This document shows positions 46,639-57,234 of a stretch of 64,000 bases of DNA, in pieces; the stretch's first letter is position 1, and the number at the start of each line of letters is the position of its first letter. The notes under the pieces were generated by a model. The model did no database searches and was not told the origin of the DNA. It worked only from the letters and a program-made list of their open reading frames with translations. The position numbers were made by a program, and so were the translations under genes. The stretch covers positions 930,001-994,000 of the forward strand of contig JAVTLE010000010.1 of NCBI GenBank assembly GCA_033439295.1, written 5' to 3'. Source of the DNA: Deuterostichococcus epilithicus. Its lineage: Eukaryota; Chlorophyta; Trebouxiophyceae; Prasiolales; Stichococcaceae.

Positions 46639-48169
46639 TCAAAGATTGAAGTTCAGCAAGTTGCGCAGCTGTTCAATGGTTCGAGGCAATGGCATGCACA
46701 CCAGTGACACCCACCTTGGCGTCGCCAGCCAGCTGGAAAAGGGCAATTTCTTGCGTTGACAAGAATGCGCCCGCTTGCGCCAGCCTCTGTGCAGGGGAGG
46801 CGACAACATCAGCTTGCAGGCTGACCCAGGTGCGAAATGTCATAAGCACCCGAGCACTGCATGACAGCATGTGCAGTGGGCCTGGCATGAAAAGCGCCCC
46901 TGGCGCTGTGAGGAGTGGGTTCTCAAAACCACCTGGATGGCGATGGCCCTGTCACCCAGCCGCTGACTGGAAACGCCATCCACGATGACGTGCACCTCGT
47001 AGCCCTGCTCGATGAGGTCCAGCGACGTTTGCAGCACACAGACATGTGTCTGCGCAGAGTGACGGCTGGAGGTCAGCACAGCATGCACATGGTGTTTCGT
47101 TGCGCACGATGACAGCTGAAGGTCAGCACACCATTGTGGAACATTTGAAGGCTGGTGAATCTGAAGTGCGTGCGGTGAGCATGTGGGGCATCGGTTTGGG
47201 GAACGCAATAGTCGCAGATGTCATGGCAGTTAGTGACCCACCTCGAGACCCGCCAGCATGACCTGGTTGACATCAGGCAACTCCTTCAGCCGCTTCTCGA
47301 TGCCCTCCACTGCACCAGATTGACACTTGTTCTGATTTTAAGCAGTCCATCTGTTTAGATCATCCAGGTGAGCGACTGCGCGCTGATACTGCACGTTCCT
47401 GCACCCAGAGCAGCATGGGCAATGGCTCAGGAGGGCCTGACCAAGCGCCGTTGCATCAACGTCGCTTGAAACCCATTCGACGCACCGCACATGCTGAACT
47501 TGGTCTTGTCCACTGTGAAGGTGCCCTCCGGCAGCACCTCCTGCAGCTCCTTCACAGTGTTGCCCAGCGCCTTGGGGTACTGCTCTGCAAGGACACAAGA
47601 TGTGGGGGTGACCGTCGCCGCCCACGCAGGCTCGCCGCAGGACAGGCACTGCCGATGCAGCGACTTTCCTCTCCTGACAACTCCTTTTCTTTTCGTTCAG
47701 GCTGGGCCGAAGGTTGCAGCTCACCAGTGACGAGCACAGGTATCTGCAGGGCCTCAGCTCCTCGGGCCTACGTGAGCATTTCCGGTGGCCGCCTTCAGTG
47801 CCAGGTATGCGTCTGTGCACAATAGGCAGCTTCTCTATGCTTCCAGTACATGTCTGCGGAAAGCAATGGGAAGATGAGGCCCGTGCACACTACCCACCAG
47901 GCGCCGTGCTGCATCGATCAGCGCTGGCATCCCTTGGATGTTCTCACGAAAGCGCTCCTGTGTGCGATATGGTGCCGGAGGGTTTGAACTAAGAACTGCT
48001 GCAGCAGGATTAAGGCAGACAGCACGTCCACACAGTCATAGTATAGTCCATCACAAAGAGCAATGTCAGTCGAATTCATCTCTTGCATTCCCTGCACCTG
48101 AATGTCACATAGCAACAGCGCGCTGCGGGAGGCATCCAATTTTCCGAGACGTGGTGCAGCGCCAGGCAT
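46639..48169 (-). CDS. Isochorismatase-fold hydrolase, ISOC1/2-like
   Basis: Small cysteine hydrolase of the isochorismatase superfamily. Exon 48098-48169 gives MPGAAPRLGKLDASRSALLL with the catalytic Asp in LLLCDIQ. Exon 47898-47957 gives ERFRENIQGMPALIDAARRL. Then IPVLVT/EQYPKALGNTVKEL and LPEGTFTVDKTKFSMCG (catalytic Lys) follow, then IEKRLKELPDVNQVMLAGLE, THVCVLQTSLDLIEQGYEVH (nucleophile Cys) and VIVDGVSSQRLGDRAIAI, then QAGAFLSTQEIALFQLAGDAK and a short last exon LRNLLNFNL. The Asp-Lys-Cys triad is intact and the order matches ISOC1/2. The middle seems about ten residues short before IPVLVT, so one small exon may be unplaced. An upstream in-frame ATG at 48206-48208 is an alternative start. 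The natural substrate of this subfamily is not established. Confidence 0.85.
47037..47130. repeat. Tandem duplication over an acceptor of the isochorismatase-like gene
   Basis: Copies at 47037-47080 and 47083-47130 share the pattern TGCGCA...TGAC(G/A)GCTG(G/A)AGGTCAGCACA. On the minus strand the first holds the acceptor and the exon start of THVCVLQ, which carries the catalytic Cys codon. The second repeats acceptor-like TGCGCA in the intron. Confidence 0.75.
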
Positions 48170-48822
48170 GACGGTCTGCGAGGCAAATGCCTGCGAGCGC
48201 ACGGGCATGAGGATTTGATCGTGGCGGCAGATCCCGGCATGGCTGCATGGCAGTGCGCCCGAACGAGTGAGCAATATGATCGTGAGGCTGTCAACGGTCT
48301 TTTCAGATAATCGCAATGAACAGACGTCGCACCTTGACAGGCACAGATCTGGCAAATGCCTGCGTCCTAAGGGCAGGTTGCAAAAGCTGCGATGCCCTCG
48401 CTGCCAGGAACATTAGCGCATGTAATTGCAAAGCGTGACGACCCGGCGGTTTGTGCGTGAAGCAACAACTGCGATCGATTTTGTAAGCTGAAAATTGGAC
48501 CACCTGTTGCAGATTACATCTGGCTCAGGCTTCTAAACGCAGGCAGCTGAGCTGCAGTCTATTACGTGATCGTACAGTGGGCGCTTGTCGAAAGCAAGGG
48601 CGAAAGGAAGGCCCCATGGTTAAAAGCCGACAAGTGAATGCTCAGCTTTCAACGGCCAAAAACCCGTGCACTCTGTGCGACTGCTCGCAACAGCAATAAA
48701 TAGAGTCCAAGATCAAGAACTCATGCTCGAGCAAGAATACATCCGGTCGAAGCAATGCCGCATCAAAAATTTCCGCATGCGTCGTTGGTCAGCGGTCTCA
48801 ATGTACAGGCCAGATGTCGCGG
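48170..48822. other. Intergenic region upstream of the isochorismatase-like gene
   Basis: About 650 bases, AT-richer than the genes, between two minus-strand genes. It holds the promoter of the hydrolase and the 3' end of the PYRP2-like gene (TTACA, i.e. minus-strand TGTAA, at 48514-48518). No gene is recognised. Confidence 0.5.
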
Positions 48823-51222
48823 TCACGTAGGGTCCGCAACACCATTGGTAGTCCGCCTCACCGGTGGCTGGGTCGGCGGAGCTGCTGTCGAGAGGTCCAT
48901 GTGCTCATAGCCCTGCAAGCAGGTGACGGCGCAGGCCTGTCTGGAGGTGTGATGGTGCATGCAAGGGGCCTCACACCATGCTGTTGCTGAAGCAGAGGCA
49001 ACCGCAAGCAGCGTGCAGCTGATGTTGGCCTTCTTTGCAAGCAAGCGGCTCGCAAAGTCTGGCCGTGCAGATCTCCCCACCTTGAGTGCAAACAGGCGGC
49101 GGATGTTGTACACTGTCAGCTCAGACAAGCTGGAGCATGTCAGGTCAGCCTGCTGCAGCTGGTAGCCCCTGTGCGCGCCCTGCAGCGCCACTGCCTGCGA
49201 GAAGAGGCAGCGACAGGTGTGGCTCATGCAACGCCGAAAGGACTCTGCTGCCTGCAGACCCATTCGAAATGTGGTAGCAATGTGCGCAGCACGCTGCGCA
49301 CATGTCGCGAAGGCAAACTACACGGCGGCCATACGCTTGACCAATGACAGGGTGTGCGGATGCAAGCATTGAGAGATGACGAGGGCAGCAGGTGCGCACC
49401 TTCATGGTGCAGTTGTGCGCGGCAGCGACGCCGGCAGGGCTGCTGTCGAAGACCACGCACTGGTTGGGCGGCCGCTGCAGCTTGAAGGCCGCCGACAGCA
49501 GCGACTGTGATATGGTCTCGGTGCCGTCCTCCGACGTCACCCGCGCGGCAAAGAAGTGCTGCAGGTCCAGCCGCGCCAGCACCTCCTGAGACGACAACGA
49601 ACAATTTCAAAGACCGTCGGGGTAGTACGGTGTGAATAGGTGGTTGAAACACTCTGCCCTCGTGTTGGTGAGGGTGATGCACTCATCGAGCAGCACTCCC
49701 GGGGCGAGGTGCAACACTGGCACCTGCTGCCAGGGCCCTCGAGTCCCCCGCAGCTGTCTCCTTCGTCGTGCGGCGGCTGCTCCTGACGCCAAGGCTGCTG
49801 TGATGCTGCATCCTTTCACGACACTTCCCCCGCGGCACGCCACATTCCTGCTGGAGCCGCTCCAGGGCAAGAGCCCGCACAAGCCCTCACCTTGAGCAGT
49901 GCCGGCGGCATCTGGCACACCAGCGCGCACGGCACGCGAGCCGTCCGAAGCGCATTCAGCCACGCCGCCACGCCCGGCAGCGCCTCTGTGACCAGCGCCA
50001 CCTCCTCTGCGAATATGCAGGCCACGCGGTACGCCAGCGCCTGCGCACGCGGCCACTCGCGCGTCCACTGCAGCACCTGCGCGGGGGACAACATGCGCAC
50101 TGCCGTCAAGCGACTGCCAGTCGCTCTTGCAAAGATGCAAGCATGGTGCGCTCGCGGGCCTGTTGCGCGTCCACGACTGCACCTGCGTGGGGAAATGACC
50201 ATGACAGTATACGCGGTGCCGTCATGCTTGCTCATCACCGTGCCCTGACCGGAGCACCTGACTTGGCCATTGTGCTCTGTCTGCAAGGAGGGGTGCACCT
50301 CCACGCAGGCAGCGCGGTGCACTGAGCCTTCCCTCAGCCCGGCCGCGCGCTTCCAGCGATGGGCGTGACATGGGGACGGCGACCACCACGCACCAAACCC
50401 TCAAACCCTGAACTATGCAGTGATACACCGCACACCGCACACCACTCACCTCTGTGATGACCCGCTCGGGCCGGATGTCGAATAGCTGCCGCTCGACAGT
50501 GGGAAAGGGCAGCTCCTCCTCTGCCGCCAGGCGCTGCCAGGCGCGGCGCTGTACTGCACGGGTGTCCACAATGACGTCGTCCAGGTTGAAGATGCAGGCG
50601 TGCGCCTCATCCGGGCGCAGCGCATGCCGGTGACGGATCGCGCCGTTGCTCTTCAAACGCTCGTTGAGCGTGTCCACGTCCAGATTCGTGGCGCCGCCCG
50701 ACAGCGGGAACTGGACAAAACCCTGTGGCGGAGATGGGTGCTTCAAGGCGCCGCTGCATTGGTGGTGAGGGGGTGCAGAGGCATGGTGTCACTGCCACAG
50801 GTGCACCTGACGTCTTGCTACGTGCGTCTGCTCCCGGCACAGCGGCTCGTGGCGCCACTCGCTGCCGCGAGCAACGATAGTCAATGCCCGCTCAGCTCGC
50901 GCTGCTGCAGCCAAACTGCTATGCAGCTCACCTCGCCATACTCGGAGCCTATGGATGCGCGGCGCTCCGACTGATCCTGCTGGATGCTTCGAAACAGCCG
51001 CTCCGCATCAGCTCTCCGCAGTGGGCCCCCGGGCTCGCGCGCTGCCTGACACCGCACCAGGCGCTGCCGTGCGCCAGCCGCTCGCTTCAACGGACAGCTA
51101 GCAGCTGGCCTGCATGCGTTACAATGGTGTGCTGGCAGAGTTTGCTGCGGTGAGGTGCACTTGCGGCTCAGCGGAACCAACCCATGCTGTGCTGTCCTCT
51201 GGCTGAACCCAGCAGTAAGCAT
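48823..51222 (-). CDS. HAD-superfamily protein, PYRP2-like (putative riboflavin-pathway phosphatase)
   Basis: Resembles the plant chloroplast HAD protein PYRP2, assigned to dephosphorylating the pyrimidine intermediate of riboflavin synthesis. The start ATG at 51220-51222 opens an Arg/Ser/Ala-rich leader (MLTAGFSQRTAQHGLVPLSR) fitting a chloroplast transit peptide. Then come RRADAERLFRSIQQDQSERR, FVQFPLSGGATNLDVDTLNE, ACIFNLDDVIVDTRAVQRRA (motif I), WTREWPRAQALAYRVA, LPGVAAWLNALRTARVPCAL, EVLARLDLQHFFAARVTSED, NQCVVFDSSPAGVAAAHNC, GAHRGYQLQQADLTCSSLSE and LTVYNIRRLFALKVG. The family-specific GAHR..ADL..LSELxVxNxRRLFA block supports the call. Motif I reads F-N-L-D where a HAD phosphatase has D-x-D, and the usual motif III Lys is not seen, so activity is doubtful. 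Confidence 0.75.
50043..50203. repeat. Ghost copy of an exon start in the PYRP2-like gene
   Basis: On the minus strand the real acceptor and exon start (VLQWTREWPRAQA, 50043-50095) is matched by a copy about 105 bases upstream in the intron (50148-50203: acceptor CACGCAG then VQSWTRNRPASAP). Confidence 0.82.
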
Positions 51223-52100
51223 GACTTGGGCCAATGGCCACAACGCCGCGGTGGATACAATCCTGCAAGAGTAGCGCTTTCTTCCGAAAGCCACACCTAT
51301 AGCCTGAACTTAGCATGAGAAGAAAGTCATCACGCAAAATCGAATTATCGCGGGTTCGAGCCCCGTAGATGAGGGAAGTAGCACGCGAAAACACAGTGCT
51401 TCCAGCATGCAGTTTGCCCCTTTCCCCCCTGCGAAATTCGGCGGACACGATTTGGCAAGACACTCTTGTATGACTTTCCCGACACAGCCAAGTGCTCATC
51501 CCTGATTTAGGCCAGGCCTCCAGGCTATGACGCTCGGTTGAGCTCCTGTTGCTGTGGCACCTTCTAGATGGGTTGCCAGTAAGCAGCACGAGGGCGGAGT
51601 GCGCGCTGCACTTGTTACAATCTAACCGGCGGCGGCCGATCAGAATAGGTAGGTGGTGATGCCCAACGGTGCACAGCCACCCCAGAATTGCGCACAACAA
51701 GCATGTCATCTCAATCCCAACTGCAAGCCGATTGTTCGATGTGTTTGTGATCCTCACCGCAATCAAACAATCGATGTCTATTGATGTATGCCACATCAGT
51801 TGTGCAAGAGGGCATCTGATGCCAAACCAGTCTGTACGGACCGCATCTCCTGAAATCTGCAACTGATCTACGATAGCAATTGAGCCCCTGTGAAGCTGGC
51901 CATGGCAGTCGCCTCTGCTGCCATTCGCACAAACCTAGTGCGAGTCTGCACGCTTTCGGCGCCCCCTGCGCGACGCGCCCATCCCAAAACCCAAGTACTG
52001 CCGCCAGCACTGTCAACTGCTCCCCTACCCAGCTGCAGCACACGGATCGTGCGCCAGACAACCGCCTCAGGTAATGGGCTGTCTACCGCTCCGCCCGCGC
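51223..52100. other. Intergenic region upstream of the PYRP2-like gene
   Basis: About 880 bases between the PYRP2-like start and the CAO stop, both minus strand. TTACA (minus TGTAA) at 51614-51618 could end the CAO transcript. A T-arm-like GGGTTCGAGCCCC at 51352-51364 has no matching tRNA body. No gene is recognised. Confidence 0.5.
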
Positions 52101-55100
52101 TCACGCATAGGCGCCGCCGTCCTCGGCGTCAGACTCCTCCTCACTGAACAGCTCGCCAGCGGACATCTGCACCGAGCCGCCCGCCGGCAGCGGCGCCGGC
52201 TCGTCGAGCACCCCGACGGTGTTGCGCCACCGCCGGTAGCGCACCGCCAGCTTGTCGTAGGACACCGGGTGCGCCCAGGTGTCCGCGCCGCGCTGCATGC
52301 GGTCCTGCTGCCCCGCCACTAGCACCAGGTCCTCGCCCAGCACCTGCCGAGGGCAAGGAAGAAGATCAAAGCATGGACGTTTTCAGGTCCTGCGAGCTCC
52401 TTCTTGGAGTGCATCTCCGCCGCAGGGGAGCGACAATTCGATGCGCTGCACCCATGACAAGCATAAGCAGGAAATGGTGCTGCTATTCGCCCCCGTGCAA
52501 CTGCGGCCCCATGCAGATGCGCCAGGCAGAGACGCACTGACATGAAACAGCAAGGAACATGGAAGCCCGCTCCAGGGAACGGGCCTGAAGCTTGCTTCCG
52601 ATCGCCCATGCCGCCGCAAAGGACTGGACCGACACTGAGCAGAGTGCTGAGCAGGTTGCCGGGCGGAGGGTGCGCACCTGGCCGGCGATGTGCTGCCAGA
52701 AGGCCTGGATGCCGGGCACGAAGCGCGTCCAGTTCAGGAAGTCCATGGACATGCGGTACAGCAGCCGCGTGTGTCCCGGCTTGCTGGGCAGGCAGATGTG
52801 TAGCTGGTGCAGGTGGTTCGTGCACGCGTCCGCGCGCTGCCCCTGCAGTGCCGACACGGTCAGTTGTGGTCAGCGACACCGCACAGCGGCGGAACCTGTC
52901 TGGAGCTTTGGTGGTCTGCAGCACATGCTCCTTGCAAGTATTGTGCACAATCACTGACTCCAGCCCGATGCAGCCGATGCCAGGCGCTGGCATGTGCAAT
53001 GAACAGGCCAGCTTGACTCTCCACACAACAGTTCATATGCAACAGATGCACAGCCAGCTGCACAAGTACGAGTTGCAGCCGCAGACAAAAGATGGACACC
53101 CACCCGCTGGATCTTGCCGGGCTGCGCAAGGCCGATGGTGGACAGCACCATGCACGGCGGCTGGAAGGACATGTCGATTGGGTACGGCTCCCAGTTGCCG
53201 CCCAGCATCTGCGCCGCCTTGAACCGCACCTGCCAGGTTGTCAGCACCAAGCTCAGGAGTCTTGGGCAGCAGTGAAGTAGCCCACTCCAGGGCCGAAACA
53301 GGCAAGTTGGTTGGTGCAACATCGCTTTGCAGCCACGCTGATCGACCTGGGACTCGCTGTGAGCAGCCAGACTCGGCTGCGACTGCAGGTCGTCTTTGGG
53401 GACAAATACAGGCGCCACGGCCGATGGTGCCAATGGCCAGGAGGTGCTCTAGAGGTTTCAAGGTAGCAGCGCACCACATCAGGGATGGGCCAGCCCTTGG
53501 CAAACGTGCTGGTGTGGGTGAAGGGCGCATGTGCCAGGTCCAGCAGGTTCTCCATCAGCAGCCCGTGCTCCACCGGCACCTCCACCTGGCGTGCGGGCAG
53601 CCCAAGGTTCAGCATTGGTCTGGCCTCGCAGACTCTGATGTTGCCTCTCGGCGCAACCCGGCAGGTGATCGCGCGGCGGTGATTGCGCAGCATACTTGCA
53701 GATATGTCCCGAAGCAAAGCTTCAGTTACGCCATGAGGCACAGTTACGACAGCACCAGGCGACTAGGGTTGCCATCGGCAGCAACCATGGTGAACAATCG
53801 CAATTCTGTTAGATGATGAGCAGCTCAAACGTGAAAGGATTCGTGGGAACTTGCAGTCGTGCACCTCAATCTCAGCGTGCACAGTGTAGCCGGTGGGCGG
53901 GCGCGAGAACTCTGGCACGCTGGGAGCCTCCCCAGCGCCTGGCCACACCCAGATCAGCCCTGCAACCGGAGGTGGTAGCAGCTGGTTCGGTTGGAGATTC
54001 GGAGCGAATCATTCTGTGCGCAGGCCGATGATTCAGCTTTAAGTGAGCACAAGAGCAAGGTCTCGCACATCAAGCATGGGGAAAGGCGCCCGTGGCTGCC
54101 AGTCCCCGGCCTTCAGCACCAGACACATGCTTGAGCCGCATCGCGCACCGGACAGCAGCACTTGAGCCGCATGGCGCTCTGGGCAGCAGCAGAACACCCA
54201 GGATGCTTAACATCGGGGCTTTGTAAGGAATCGCACCGTCCTTCTCGGAGCAGGGCAGCGCGGTGACGGTGACGCCGGCACAGAAGGCCGTGGACGGCAT
54301 CTTAGTGCACTCGCCGCCGCGGTTGTACTCCCAGCCGTGGTACGGGCACTGCACCTGGCCGTCAACCACCTGCAGGAATGAAGGGGGTTCCTGACTTAAT
54401 GTTGGCTGTAAAGGGTTGGCATCAGCCTCGAGAGGAAGAAGAAGAGGAAGGGGGAGAGGGGGGGCTGCAGGGCGCATGTTTCAAAGCAGTGCGCAAAGCT
54501 TTCAGAGTGTCAAAAGGGCAGCGCGTGTATTGCAGCGCATGACAGTCCTGGTGCCCAGCTCAAGTCAGGTGCCAGCGCAGGAGCCGGGCTGGCGGCGCAC
54601 CGTGCCGAGGGACAGCGGGCAGGCGCGGTGGGCGCACTCGTCCTTGACGCACGCCGCGGCGCCCGTCTCATCACGGAACAGCACCCACGGCTCCCCAAAC
54701 AGCTCGATGGGGATGAGCTTGTCTGCCGTCAGTTTCTGCAGAGGGTGCATGCATGGGACATGAGCACATTGAAGCGCCGGAGTCCTTATGCCATGCTGTC
54801 CCATCCTGCAACACCGGGGTGACGAATTCGAAGTGATGGACGTCGCAAGCAAAGGCTCTGAACCGGAGGATATCGCTGGGTGCGTAATGCTTGCCTTTTC
54901 CGACCATGGACTCCTGGCTCACGACGCACGATACAAATGCTGGAAGCCGCCAGCGGAGTCCGGTGCCTGACACTCACGCTGGAGAAGTGGGCGGGGAACC
55001 AGTGGTGGCGCAGGCCCGGCTCCAGCTCCAGGCTGCTGGCCAGGTGTCGCGGCCGCCGCGTGCTGGCACGCCGCGGCTCCACAGGTATCGGCTGCACCGC

Positions 55101-56568
55101 GTTGGCCGCCGCCGCTGTGAGTGCCGCCGCCGCCGGGCTGGCCACCGTGTTGGTGGCCGACGGCAACGCCGCCTCAGCCTGGTCGGCTGCTGCCTTCATG
55201 CGCTCCAGCTGTGCCTGCGTCGAGGTGCACAGGTGGCTCCTCAGCCACGAGTGAGGACGCGTCCAGTGCCCTACGCCAGCTGCTGCCATGCATGTGCGAC
55301 TTGGAATACGGCCCGGCGTGCTGCGCAGGCATACCGCCAAAGTGGCATGAAACTACTGCCGGCCTCATCCGCTCAGATGACCTGCCGCCTGCTGGCGCAT
55401 CCCGGCTGTCCACGACTCCGGGTGCCACACGCGCGGGGCGCGCTGCCTGCGACGCAGCGCTGCCTGCGACTCACCGCCTCGGACTTGAGCCGGTCGACGC
55501 GCTGCATGTTGTGCGCGACGCGGGCCTTGGTGACTGCGAGGCGCTGGCTGGCGGCGTCCACGTCCGCCTGCAGGTCTGTGAGCTGCCGCTTGAGCTGGCC
55601 CACGCTCTGCGACTCCCGCGCCTCATCGCTGAGCGTGTCGCTCACCTGCACCGCGGACGCAGTCTGCTAAACACACGCGCATTGGCAGACATCCCTGCTC
55701 GTTGCGGACTGCGCATCGAGCTGAGGGCGAGCTGCCATCTCGCAGCAGGCAGGTCGTCACATGGCCAATGACGGCCCTTCGTCGCAGCATGTCCACGCTT
55801 CCGGCCAGCTGATCATCGCAAGCGGCTCACATTGCGGGCGGCCTCCTCGATGGACTCCATCGTGGCGGCAGCGTCCGTCTTGACGAGGTACTCGTAGACG
55901 GCCTCCCACTGCTCCCGCTGCTTTTTGAGGTACTCCAGCCGCTGCCGCGCATTCCATGGCCGCGGCGCGCCCGATAGCCGCTCATTGAGCACCGCCAGGT
56001 CCGCCAGCTGGTCCTTCTGGCGGTCGGAGACGCGCATCACGCGCATCTGCGTGACGCCCGCCACCAGCTCGATGAGGTAGTTGCCCCCAAAGTCCCGGCC
56101 ATACCTGCGCGCCACAGTGGGTGTGACCTTCTCAGTGGTGTGGGCCGGAGTTTGTCGTGGCAACAGCAGCATGTTCATGAACATTCCAAATGAAATACGG
56201 AACGATTCCCTCGGGGCTTCGACGCGGCGGCCATGATTGCAACACGAAGCTGCAAACACGTGATCACGGTTGAATGACCTCCAGGTTTGCCCAGGTCCTC
56301 ACCTCCGGAAGCGAGACTCGGGATCCCGCAGCGGCGGCTCCACATTCTGCTTGACCGCGTGCGGCAGAGGCGCCCGGCCGGCTTTGCTGCTGCACTGCTG
56401 GAGCTTCCTGCGGACCCCGGAGAACGCTCGCCGGTTCTGCGGCTGGCGAGCNCCGGCCGCAAGGCCGCCGGCGCCGCTGCTGCCTGGAGCGTTGCTGTGT
56501 CGCCTCAGGCCCGTCAGGGCGTCGCTGAGGTCCGCTGCGCCAGCCAGATGGGCGGCCTTGGGCAGCAT
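52101..56568 (-). CDS. CAO: Chlorophyllide a oxygenase (CAO)
   Basis: Plastid Rieske mono-oxygenase that turns chlorophyllide a into chlorophyllide b. The start ATG at 56566-56568 gives an Ala/Ser/Arg-rich transit-peptide-like leader ([20 protein letters not shown]) containing one undetermined base (56452). The regulatory A domain follows: [61 protein letters not shown] coiled linker ([20 protein letters not shown]) comes next. The Rieske cluster sites are [12 protein letters not shown] and [13 protein letters not shown] (C-x-H and C-x2-H). Non-haem iron ligands lie in [20 protein letters not shown]. The family end continues through [40 protein letters not shown] and [20 protein letters not shown] to an acidic tail [13 protein letters not shown]. 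All key ligands are present. It diverges from the sugar-transporter gene. Confidence 0.95.
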
Positions 56569-57234
56569 AGCCTCGGAGGACGGTGAGCCGATCAAACCTG
56601 CAATGCTCGCGTCGCGCGCCCCCGAAACCCGAACGTCAGCACGCAGGTAGCAAGCTAACTCGATCTTGCTGGGCTGTATCAGCTTGCGTGCGTCGCTCGT
56701 GTGAGGGGCAGGCGCAGGTGGATCCGGATCTCCATTATATCTTCTTTTTCCCGCGCCCAGTCACCATCACGAGCAGTTCTGTGGCTGCGGACACTTTAGG
56801 GTTTGTAGGGAGGTGTTCATGTCGGAAACGGGAAACCCGTCTGTCAACATCATGCATGGGCCAATGGGCGAGTCGCTTGAGCTCGGCTGACGACGTCCCA
56901 GCAAACGAGAGCTGCTGCGCTGGATGTTGGAAAGCCCGTCCAGGCTCGTGGGCATGCAGGCTGTCGGCCCTGCCGAGGTCCTGGGCTGTTCCCGAATTTG
57001 AGTCTGGGCACGCAGCTCAGTGCGATTGCAGGAAGCTTTGTGCACACATGAGTGCGGTGTGATGGCTTCACGAGCGTTGCAGCTTCGAGCAATTCCCAAC
57101 TGGCATTCCTGCGGCAGCAGGACCTGGTGCTCCTCTGTCAGGTCAATGTTCATCACGGCTCGAGTGCAGCGGTGCTGAGGATCTTTGCGAGCCTTCTGCG
57201 GCTATGACCGCTGAGAGACGGCTTTGAGGCCGCT
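56569..57234. promoter_or_regulatory. Shared divergent promoter region, CAO and sugar transporter
   Basis: 666 bases between two divergent ATGs. It contains an AT-rich TATA-like tract (TTATATCTTC near 56736) and a telo-box-like TTTAGGGTTT at 56795-56804. No gene is recognisable. Shared use by a chlorophyll-synthesis gene and a sugar carrier would fit joint light or carbon control, but that is only an inference. Confidence 0.5.

Noticed and set aside
51340-51370. Possible tRNA 3' half (GCGGGTTCGAGCCCCGT)
   Set aside because: Only the T-arm folds. No complementary 5' acceptor strand lies within the expected distance.
56583-57062. Plus-strand open frame of about 160 codons between CAO and the sugar transporter
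   Set aside because: Its translation has no recognisable family, low-complexity support or splice context. It lies in a divergent promoter region and is likely chance in GC-rich DNA.
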